Below, piece by piece: positions 1-8,715 of a DNA stretch of 64,000 nucleotides; the stretch's first letter is position 1, and every line of letters begins with the position of its first letter. The notes beneath the pieces are model-generated. The model made no database searches, had not been told where the DNA came from, and worked only from the letters and a program-made list of their open reading frames with translations. Source of the stretch: Thoreauomyces humboldtii (taxonomy: Eukaryota; Chytridiomycota; Chytridiomycetes; Spizellomycetales; Powellomycetaceae); the NCBI GenBank assembly GCA_027596035.1, contig JADGJA010000003.1, forward strand, positions 1-64,000. Direction: 5' to 3'. Made by a program: the position numbers and the translations under genes.

Positions 1-1036
1 CTGGTTGCTGGTAGGAGTGGGATCGGCATCCCTCTTGTTTTTCCCACCGCCAGAATTGGTGACGGTAACTCGGATGCAGTCGTCCTGAGCGCCTCGTTGC
101 GCTACTGGCATGATCAAGGCCTGGTGACTGTTGCTGCCGCTCATGGAACAGATTCGATAAGTACCGTCCGACGTGAGACTGCCGGCTGGGACGGTTACGG
201 CGAGAGTGCGTCCCCCCGTGGCCACGTCGTTGAGTCCCTTTGAACAAAAAGAAAAAGACCATATGTTAATTGCAAGACGCAGCAGAGTAATCACTATGAT
301 TATTAGATTCTTACCTTGAAGAATGCGAACGTCTGGGGGTCGGGAGCCGAGTTTGCGTCGGCAAGGTTCTGGACAGTGATGTGGGCGTGGCCTTGGATGG
401 TACCGTCGGCAGCGAGAGTTTGAGGGATCACATAATATGCCAGAGTTGCGTCCGAAAAGAAGCCGGTTGTAAGACCACGGTAGTCGGTGACGACCGTCAT
501 GTCTTTCGAGGCATCGATCGTGGCACCGTTGTCTGGGGAGGTGATCAGAGAGGATACCTGGCAAGGAAAGCAGTAAGCGAGTGGGAACTCGGACCTCATG
601 AAGGGTCATCAGGTGCACAAACCATGTTTGAGGTCGTGGGAATCTGGCCCATGGGCGTCGACGAGCAAGCTCCGGTCTTGATCTGGGTGCCGTCCGACGA
701 CTCGAGGTTGGAGCTGGCGCAGAAGGCGTCCTGGGCGAAGGGTGGAGGGTTCGTCGCGGTAGCTGCGGCCGCGGCTTCGGTAGTGGTCGTTGCTGTCTCG
801 CCGGAAGCTTCTGCCGTGGTGGTCGTCTCTGCTGCCTGTCCACCCTGTCCCTGTCCGCCCTTTCCGCCCTTTCCACCCTTTGTGCCCTTTCCGCCCTTGC
901 TGCCTTTTCCGGTCTTGCCGCCTTTGGCCCGTCGCTGGTATGGGTGCTGCGCATCGACGAGTGCTGGCAGGACGAGAAGTATCGCAAGACAAATAAAGAG
1001 GAGCAGACGCGAGGAGCTGTTGGAAGGGCTGCGCAT
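1..1036 (-). CDS. Secreted Gly/Lys-rich fungal protein (3' end outside window)
   Basis: Three exons are visible: 1036-623, 557-315 and 240-1; the coding sequence leaves the window still open. The introns (558-622 and 241-314) have GT-AG ends and keep the frame. The protein starts with a hydrophobic signal peptide ending around ALVDA-Q. A dibasic RR (a possible Kex2 site), a Gly/Lys-rich repeat of GGKG-type units and a Thr/Ala/Glu-rich linker follow. The remainder is a globular region (SSLITSPDNG, VTDYRGLTTGFF, TFAFFKGLND) that I recognise as a widespread but uncharacterised fungal secreted family. The start at 1036 is chosen because the signal peptide begins there; an upstream in-frame ATG at 1162 would bury it. 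An extracellular or wall-associated role is inferred from the signal peptide only. Confidence 0.75.
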
Positions 1037-1437
1037 TTTGGAGGACGAGAAAGTACGAACGGCGATGTAGGTGATAAAAGCGAAGTGTTGCGATGGCAAA
1101 CGACTACTGATGAGGAGCAAAGAAGAGATGAGGAAAGTAGAGTATGCGCGGGGTGGACGCACGGCGGGATAGTCTTATATGGGATCAAGGAAATTGTTTG
1201 TCCAAATTGTTTGTCAAACGGTGAGGGCTTGCTGCGGAAATGGGTGGGAGGCTCATCAGGCATTTGAACGGACAGAAGAAGATGAGCAGAAGCGCAGGAT
1301 CCCATGCCGCAGCCCTCTGGCACCCCGCGTGGAGTCCGCCACAGGTTCCCATCTGCCACGCAAGAGTTTCTCAATGAATGATGGAGGGGTTGGTTGCGCA
1401 GCTCGGTGACAGCAGATTGCCCAGCGACGCGACCGCG

Positions 1438-1486
1438 ACGCGTTTTCTTCTGCGGCACGCGTTCGTTCAGAACCTTCCAGACGCGT
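1438..1486. promoter_or_regulatory. Cluster of three MCB-like boxes (ACGCGT)
   Basis: Perfect ACGCGT palindromes lie at 1438-1443, 1457-1462 and 1481-1486. ACGCGT is the MluI cell-cycle box bound by MBF-type factors in fungi. The cluster sits about 400 bp upstream of the secreted-protein start and about 465 bp upstream of the AYR1-like start, so either gene could be the target. Function is inferred from the motif alone. Confidence 0.45.
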
Positions 1487-1783
1487 TGTTCTTCTCCCTG
1501 CCGGTCGGTCGCCGCAGGCAGGACCCCGTGTGCATCGATCCTCTTTCCATATCCATCTGGACCATCGCCCCCCTCCTGCTGAACTCGGAACATTCCTTTG
1601 ATCGACCGATCCCCCAGAAGCACAAACCGAAGCGGCGAGATGAGCAACGCCACACTTCTGGTCGTGTGGCAGGATAGCGGCCGCAAGTATATCACTATGC
1701 CACCGCTACCAAGTGGGTACTTGATACTAGAAGAGTCAATAATGAACGGGTTTGCGAGCATCATCGAGGGCAAGGAGCATCTA

Positions 1784-1816
1784 TACTGTACATACTGTAG
1801 ACGAGCGTCTACTGTA
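1784..1816. repeat. Three closely spaced TACTGTA motifs
   Basis: TACTGTA occurs at 1784-1790, 1793-1799 and 1810-1816, about 135-165 bp upstream of the AYR1-like start. The middle of the cluster contains TGTACATA, which matches the Pumilio consensus if transcribed. The same 7-mer recurs in other intergenic regions of the window. Confidence 0.4.
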
Positions 1817-1949
1817 CACGTCAGAAAGGAAACGCTATCGAAAACCGATGATCCTGAGGACATGATGCGGGTTATCTAAGCACCGGTAGGTGATTCAACT
1901 TTTCCCGCTCTCAACACATCCTTTTCCAATCTGAATCTGCAACTAAACC

Positions 1950-2873
1950 ATGGCCACACCCGTCTCGCAAAAGGACAAGACCTGCCTGATCACAGGATCA
2001 TCGAAGGGTGGTATCGGCCATGCTCTTGCCCTCCGTTTCCAGAAGGCAGGGTTTAGGGTCTTCGCCACCGCTCGTCGTCTCGAGGCGATGGATGACCTGA
2101 GGGCGGCCGGCATTGAGACGTTCGTTCTCGACGTGACGTCGGATGAATCCGTCGCCGCAGCAGTCAAACACGTCGAAGAAGTCTCGGGATCGCTCTCGGT
2201 TCTCGTCAACAACGCCGGGATGCCCTTCCCGTTCCCGGCCCTCGACATCCCACTCGACGAAGTCCGTCGAATGTTCGAAACCAACCTGTTCGGAGTCATG
2301 CGCATGAACTCTGCCTTCCAACACCTCCTGGTCGCGGGCAAGGGCACCATCGTCCACATCGGAAGCGTCGCCGGCTACATGCCGTTCCTGCTCGGGGCCG
2401 CGTACAACGCGAGCAAGGCGGCGCTGCACTCTTACGCCAACACGCTTCGCTACGAGGTGGCTCCGTTCGGCATCCAGGTCATGACGGTGGTCACGGGAGC
2501 AGTCTCCTCCAACATCACCTCCCAGGCCATCTACCGGTCCGAACGACCCGCCCACTCGCTCTACGCCCGCGTCCTGGACACCATAGTGGAAAGGAAGAAG
2601 GGGTCCATCGACTCTGGCATGGCCATCCACACCTACGCGGACGTGGTCGTGCGGAAGGTCACGGGACGTGGCAGGTGGTACCAGCTCTGGAGTCGCGTCA
2701 CCCGTCCCGCCATGATCTGGGCCGGCGGAAAGGTCAACTCCGTCTGGTTGTTCAGTTTCCTCCCCGTGGAGGTCTTCAGTTTTGTCCAGGATCGCATCTT
2801 CGGCTTTTCTCAGCTCGTCGGAGATGACTTCCGGAAGAACGGCGGCGCCATCAAGGGTGCAAAGTCGGAGTGA
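1950..2873 (+). CDS. AYR1: Short-chain dehydrogenase, 1-acyl-DHAP reductase (Ayr1) like
   Basis: Intronless, 307 aa. It carries the full classical SDR signature: an NADP-binding TGSSKGGIG loop at about residues 15-23, NNAG at 87-90, the catalytic Ser in IGSVAG at about 139, and the YNASK active site with Tyr152 and Lys156. Arg residues just after the second beta strand (TARR, 40-43) fit NADPH preference. Length and the C-terminal hydrophobic segment match fungal Ayr1, which reduces 1-acyl-dihydroxyacetone phosphate to lysophosphatidic acid on the ER and lipid droplets and also hydrolyses triacylglycerol. The start is the first ATG, preceded by a CA-rich context. Other Ayr1-like SDRs with unknown substrates cannot be excluded. 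Coding on the opposite strand is only a shadow of GC-rich third positions. Confidence 0.8.
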   Translation: MATPVSQKDKTCLITGSSKGGIGHALALRFQKAGFRVFATARRLEAMDDLRAAGIETFVLDVTSDESVAAAVKHVEEVSGSLSVLVNNAGMPFPFPALDIPLDEVRRMFETNLFGVMRMNSAFQHLLVAGKGTIVHIGSVAGYMPFLLGAAYNASKAALHSYANTLRYEVAPFGIQVMTVVTGAVSSNITSQAIYRSERPAHSLYARVLDTIVERKKGSIDSGMAIHTYADVVVRKVTGRGRWYQLWSRVTRPAMIWAGGKVNSVWLFSFLPVEVFSFVQDRIFGFSQLVGDDFRKNGGAIKGAKSE

Positions 2874-3095
2874 AGGGAGCATGGGCCCGCTTCGCGCCTC
2901 ATACGCAGATTTCAATTTCCACTGGTTGTTTAGCATTTCATAGGATAGCACTTCGTCGTTTCCCTCGACCATTTGAAAGTAATTATGGTGCTTTTGTCGT
3001 CAATGTCTGTTTCAGTCGCATTAGTCAACAACGAAGATGGAGTTGGTTGAATATACAAATGAGTGATTCCCCATCATGGAGCATCCCGGCCAAGG

Positions 3096-5934
3096 CTACA
3101 CGAAACCCATCAAATCCCACAGAGCGTTATCCTCCAAGTCTCCGAACATGCATGTCAGGAAATCCTGACTACCCGGTACAGGTGGTTGCTGAGGAAGCTG
3201 TTGGGGCTGCGAAGTCCCGTAGAGGTTCTCAAGGGGCGGCTGCAGGTTCTGATCGTGTTGAACCGACGGCTGCATCGGTGGGTAAGGGTACTGTGATGCG
3301 TAATGAGATTGGTCGTGTGGAACCATTGATATCTGCTGTTGTTGTTGTTGCTGCTGATGTTGCTGGTATGGAGGTTGCTGAAGCATTGATATTTGGGGAG
3401 CCGGATACAAGGGCTGCTGGTGTACATTGCCATTGTTAGTGTCGTGACGTCCGATGGAAGGATGAGATGGGTGGCCCGCGTTGCCACCGTGATGGCCAGG
3501 GGGAGGCAGCATGCGGTTGGTGTGAATGCTTGGGATTTGAGCTTCCGACGTGGGAGTCGGAGTGATCCAAGTGGAGGCGGTCGGCATTGAGTCCGCCCTC
3601 GACCGACTTGGCGCGGCGGGTTCCGGGGTGAACCAGGCTGATGGAGGAGGGGCGGGACTCGTGTCGTTCATGGCGTGATCGTTGCTGCCCTCCCGTCCAT
3701 CGTCCTCGTCATCAAACGAGCTAGAGGGCGTGGTATGCGTAGGATCGACCGAGAACATGTCCGTGTGGAGGCTATCCCGGGCTTTGAGAGCCCAGCGAGT
3801 GAGTCGACTTTCGATGCCGTGGGCGTTAAGGGTATCGGCCATTAGCCCCATGGTTACGAGGAACAGTGGATGTTGTGGTGCCAGGATCTCCATGAGGGCA
3901 TTTAACCGGTCCATACGTTTGAGCGCTTCCTTGTCTCCTGCTGTCACCTCTGCCAGCAGAGCATCCCACAGGATAAGGAAAGACATCGCAGATCCAGGAA
4001 ACAAGTAATGCTTCATGGCCGAGTTCTCGTCCTTTCGCGCAGTAGGAAAGTCCGTAATCATGGACGGCCTGAGGCCCTCTGATGCGTCTGCTGGCTTGTT
4101 GACAATCGTTTCCAGAATGTCAATCAGAGCAATGGTAGATCTGCGAGCCTCGGCATCATATCGCCCGAGCAAAGCCCTCCGACTTATCAGAACCGCAGTG
4201 TGGAAGCTTGCATGGAGGAGCTCTCGTCGTTTGAAGGGACGTTTCGGGTCAGTAACGGTGTTGAGGGAAAGATCTGCGGGAAGCTCGTCGCGCCACTTCT
4301 CCAGCCTCATCTGCATATCCTGGACCATTTCGTTGCCGCCCTCCGCCTTTCCTCGTTTCCAGACCCCGCGAGCCGAGTTCACGCGCTGAAGAAGCATTCC
4401 CGTGATCTCTGCGAACGCCATGTGATGTCGAAGGTACTCGGCATCTGCCCGTTCCTCTTCGATCTCCGAATACCCCTGCGGCGCTAACGCGTCCCTATTC
4501 ACGTAGAGATCAGAAAAGGGATTACAACCGTCAGTAGCACTGGACTCTTACCAATCCTCATCATGGATCATGCAGGGGCGCCCCGTAAACACGCTGACTT
4601 TTCTATCAAGAACATAACACCCCGCCCAGGTTCTCCTCCTTGTCTCCTCCGTGGCCGACGGATCGTTGAGCCGAAGCGGCCGCACGATGTCATGTAAATT
4701 GCGGTGTAGCCCTAGTTCCTGCGCACATCGGATCGCGATTCCAACCAGTCTCCATTTGTTTTTGATCGGTTTGAACGGCCTCTCCGCCCTCAAATTGCAG
4801 GCCATCGTCAGTACGAGCGCAGCTTGAGCGATCCATACGTGCGACACCTCGAAGTCGACAAGAATTTGCTGCGTTTTGTCACAAAGCATGTCAATCGTGT
4901 CGTGCGAGACGTCGAGCTGTCCCGAGTAGTGGCAAGCGACGATAAGGATCGAGTACAAAAGGGCTCTGAACGGATGCGAATCCGGCCCTTCAGCGAGCGT
5001 CCGAAAGAAGGTGGCTCGATCTACTATTGGCAGAAACGGGTGCACGACCTGGAAGTAGGTGGATGAAAGCTTCATGATTTGTTCATGCGTGAATGGCAGC
5101 ATCTGGCGTAGGGAATCCAGATTATTTGGCGATTCTGCCGAGTGAATGTCTTGCGCGATGATTTTGAACGGGAGCGTCAGAATGCCATCTCGATAGCGTG
5201 GTGATTGGTAGATAGGAAAGGCAGCTAAGGGACCAACTCGTCGATCAGGATAACTTTGCAGGGATCAGCCTGTGCGCAAGTACATACATCGACCCTGGTA
5301 CATGGTGAAGCTTCCAACGGCATCCACCACAAGAAGATTGCCCTGATTTTCCAGTTTCAGCCTCTTCGTATTTTCCTTGCTGAAAGACGATCGAGGTCGG
5401 GGGAGCATTTGTCGATTTCCAGTGGCGTTTCGTCCGTTGGGCGCATCCACTAGCGGAGGCGACGTGGACGAACCATTCTCCCCTTCTCTTGAACCACCTG
5501 ACATGAGAGATTCCATCATTTGCAGTCTGGAAAGAAGATTTTCCCAAGACCCGTCAACATGTGGTTTCCTTGGGTTTCACGGTGAAGCCACGTCGTGCCG
5601 TCCCGCACCTGCTCTCTAGCGTCTTTATGGTGTTCTTCTTCATGGGTCCCTTCCGCCTGACGGTGTCGGTGTAGTGACAGTGGAAACCGAATGCGTGACA
5701 GCCGGCGCAAGGCAATTCCCCCGAACATTTTGTGCGTTTCTTGCGACATGTATCGCATGCCCTTGACGCCCGGCTACGCTTCAGCGGGACCTGCGGCTGC
5801 AGCGGCAGAGCGTCGGTGGAGGGTCGACGGGCAGCTTCGGCCGCGTGGTCGTCGTCATCAGACTCGGACAAGTCGTTTTCGGTTCGGGCAGCGTTCGTGC
5901 TGGACATTTGCTCCAATGCGACCGGGGAAAGCAC
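3096..5934 (-). CDS. Zn2Cys6 transcription factor with fungal-specific TF domain
   Basis: Four exons, about 5934-5609, 5526-5290, 5245-4552 and 4494-3096. The N-terminal exon has a textbook binuclear cluster: Cys60, 63, 70, 76, 79 and 86 (CX2CX6CX5CX2CX6C). A basic linker and a short coiled coil follow, the coiled coil completed across the first intron (5527-5608). The middle exons hold the fungal-specific TF domain (VVHPFLPIVDRATFF ... CYVLDRKVSVFTGRPCMIHDEDWDA), with the signature Asp-Glu-Asp created across intron 4495-4551. The C-terminal third is low complexity and rich in Pro and Gln, with a polyQ/H run, and ends in a hydrophobic/acidic tail (DNALWDLMGFV) that could be an activation domain. 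The second intron, near 5245-5290, is the least certain boundary. This family often regulates carbon or xenobiotic metabolism; no target is evident here. Confidence 0.85.
3333..3374 (-). repeat. CAG/CAA-type run encoding polyglutamine
   Basis: Plus-strand GTT/GCT triplets read as CAA/CAG on the coding strand and encode a Gln run broken by His within the transcription factor's C-terminal domain. Such runs commonly vary in length between strains. Confidence 0.7.
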
Positions 5935-6454
5935 TCTGATCCAGTATACTGTAATATGGCGGCTGGGTGTGGTTGCTTTATTGCGTCGAGGTCTCGGACC
6001 TTTTCACACCGATATGCGAGGAACGGGAACGAACCTGCGTACGGTGTGGGAAACAACCCTAGTAGGTGAAACGGGGCCTGTGTGTGCCACCTAGGGCTTT
6101 CCCGTTCCGCCTTGCTGCGCAGCAGGCATCGCCCTTCCGTGGTTTAAGCAAGTACCCGTTGGAACAACAATTCCACTGTGGAACAGTATTATACAGCGTA
6201 CCGTACACCTGCCCGTTTGCCCATTGCCTGTTCTTTATCCATCTAGTTTATCCATTACTACATCGCAAAGCGATGAGTGTCCCCCGTCCTAACCTTGATA
6301 CGGTGGAGTCAGGCCGAATATACTCATGCTGCATAGTCTACCCCAACGAACTCTCCAGAATCTCACCGACGGGACTGGAGCCGCCGGCCGCAGCCGAGTC
6401 CCGTCCGGCCATTCCTTGACCCGCTACAGCAACGCCCAAGCCAGACTGATCGGT
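5935..6454. other. Intergenic, no gene seen
   Basis: Upstream of the Zn2Cys6 gene (-) and downstream of the MRC1-like gene (-). Reading frames here are short and lack recognisable protein features. One TACTGTA lies at 5947-5953. Confidence 0.5.
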
Positions 6455-8354
6455 TCACACCCCCCTTGTGAGTGCTCGGCCAGGAATTGAGGGTTGTGGC
6501 TGGATTTTTTCCATAGCGGAAGCGAGCACCTGGGAATATGCACCTACCCCGCTAGCCTTGAGCTCTTCACTCTCTGCTGATAAACCGCTAACTTGTCGCC
6601 CGTCATGGGGCCGGAAAGAGTAATCGCCTTTGATTTTCTTCCCACCATCGTCGGAATCGCTGTGAGTCAAATATCCTTCCTGAGAGGTATCGACCTCGTC
6701 GCAGGCTTTCGCGAACGCAGCAGTCTTCGGATTACCAGCCAGCGCCAGCAATTGGGTTTCGTGTTCTGTCGGCTCGTCCCTCCTTCTGAGCCCGACACTG
6801 TTCCCAATCCGATAAAGAATCATCTCATCCTCTTCGTCACTGTCTACAAGGTATCCAGAGCGAGACCCTCGATTCTTTTTAGCCTTTCGCTTCATGAGAT
6901 TGCCCGTCATGACGTCGTCGATGAGCTTCTTGATGGCATCGTCGTCGGCTTGCTTCTCCCTGCTTGCGATGCAGCTCGTCGACCCGAGCCCTTCCGGTCG
7001 GTCCGTCCAGCTCCGCGTCGCTGACCACCAAGTCCGTGAGGTCAGCCGCCATGGCATTTTCGTCATTGAAGTCCCCGTCCGCCCCGCCCTCGCCAAAAAA
7101 CTCGTCGTCCCACTCGGCGGCCTCTTCGTCTACAAAGTCATTCGTCTTGCGGGGAGCCTGAGGTTGGAGCGCCTGAGGAAGTGTCCATGCAATCGACTGC
7201 GCACCATCCGCCTTCGGGCCTTCTTGGGAGTTCTGCCCCGACTCGGATGCGGGCCGCATCGTCCCGTTCGGGAACTGCTCGACGTCGTCCTCGAGATCCG
7301 AGCTGTCGACCGAACCGTGCTCTGACTGTCGTCGATCACGGTCGGAGGCACGATGCGTACGACGGTGCGACCCCACCGTCTGGGGCTTCCTGATTTCTCC
7401 ACATCGCTGTCAGCAAAACGCGCGCCTTTCCGAACTTTCGGTCTTGAGACGTCCTCGTCCTGGTCCTCGCTCTCGCTTGCGCTGTTTAGAAGCTTGCCAA
7501 AGCCCCATTCGTCAATACCGTAATCGTCGGGTAGAGGTTTCTTAGGTTTTGCTATCGTGTTCCTTGAGGGTTGGACGGCAGCTTGAGTGGTAGATTCACT
7601 GACTTCCGCCAACAATGCGCCCGGTAAGGCTTCCCCCCTGAGGAGGAGATGCGAACGAAACAGTAAGGATATCAAGGACGTCGTCTCCAATCCGATGTGT
7701 ACTCGATATGGGTATCGCACGAACGCTGCTAAGCGCGGGAGCCTCCTCCATGACGGGAAGCTCGGGAGCGGAAGAGAAGTTGCCGGAAAGTTGATTAATG
7801 ATTTGACTTCCGATCTCACTCGGCGTGGAAAGAGGCACTATTCGCATTCCGTTGCTGTTGGGCGGAGTTTCCGAAGATGCAGCGACTTTCCGAGCGACAT
7901 CGCTGCGGATACTGCCAAGTGCGGCAGATGCCGGCAAGTCACGTATTTGGGACGTGTTCTCAGCGGTGCCGAAAACCTCTGACAGCTCCCCGAGTGTGTC
8001 CATATTGATTCTCTGCAGGTGCTGCGCTTTCTTTGGCGAATATTTTGTACGGACGAACTGCACTCGAAATGTTCCGAGCCCTCGGATCTGAATCTTGAAC
8101 ACCCGGCTCGGGAGCCAGAAGGTAAATCCGCTCTAAACGTGGTGCTCAGTTGAATTGCCCACGAACCCATAAGGAGAAACTGTACTTAACTCTTCGTCTG
8201 GATCGATAGTATACGAGTAGTTTAGCCGAATGGGAGCGGTGCCCATGATCGTGTCCGGGGTCTCCGACTAAGATCGCCGAGGAAAATCTATCAGTAAATA
8301 TCTTCGGTGAAACGCACAACGAACCCTTTCGCTTTAGTGTCTTTTGCCGAATCA
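6455..8354 (-). CDS. MRC1: MRC1/Claspin-like replication checkpoint mediator (disrupted frame)
   Basis: The C-terminal part is a recognisable Mrc1-like domain. An acidic stretch (EWDDEFFGEGG, then SDAELDG) is followed by an ELHRKQ/DDDAIKKLIDDVMTGNL helix, a basic patch (KRKAKKNRG), a DSDEEDEM acidic patch and an LLALAGNPKTAAFAK segment. Mrc1 links helicase and polymerase epsilon at forks and relays checkpoint signals to Rad53/Cds1 with Tof1-Csm3. Upstream are internal repeats of a RIVPLST/RAIPISST type. The frame changes at three places: a G6 run (plus strand 7633-7638), around 7325-7360, and a GGG at 6958-6960. The middle one could be an intron (for example GT in GATGTGG to ...GACAG); the other two are not explained by an in-phase GT-AG intron. 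The 5' end is uncertain: exons near 8275-8205 and from 8135 look coding, but I cannot fix the start codon. Confidence 0.65.
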
Positions 8355-8715
8355 TGAGTTTCGATCGAGCTGTACTGGACCTGAACACAAGTCGCAAAAC
8401 TTGTAATATAGCGATTCAACCGACCGGTGGAGATGCTCTGACCAAGGATCCGAGTCCCCCTTTCTCGCCTGCTGCAAATTCCTCCTCCGTACCCTCCGTA
8501 TAATCAGTTCCGCACCTCATTTTATAAACAGGTGCCACATAAACTATGCAGTCCATCAGAAGGATGGCCTGCTGTACTGCGTGGACCAGTGGGCCCTGAC
8601 CTGTTTGAGCAGCCCTTCGAAATGTCTATGGGCAGTGGTGACTGGAGATCTCCTTCTGATGTTTTGAAGTCAGGAGACCGGTTAAAAAGTCATTATAATG
8701 TAGGCATCAGTTGCA
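8355..8715. other. Intergenic, no gene seen
   Basis: Lies between the 5' side of the MRC1-like gene and the 3' end of the TRS65-like gene, both on the minus strand. It may include the real 5' end of the MRC1-like transcript. No recognisable coding sequence was found. Confidence 0.4.

Larger units (their letters stand above)
1037..1949. other. Intergenic, divergent promoter region
   Basis: Shared upstream region of the secreted-protein gene (-) and the AYR1-like gene (+). No convincing gene is seen. It holds a cluster of three ACGCGT boxes and three TACTGTA copies, entered separately. Confidence 0.6.

Noticed and set aside
381..1070. Plus-strand open frame of 229 aa over the secreted-protein gene
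   Set aside because: Complement of the Gly/Lys-rich repeat, giving Pro/Phe-rich low complexity; the minus strand has a signal peptide and a spliced conserved domain.
1998..2972. Long open frame (324 aa) antisense to the AYR1-like gene
   Set aside because: Mirror of a GC-rich coding sequence; no start context, no family features, while the plus strand has a complete SDR.
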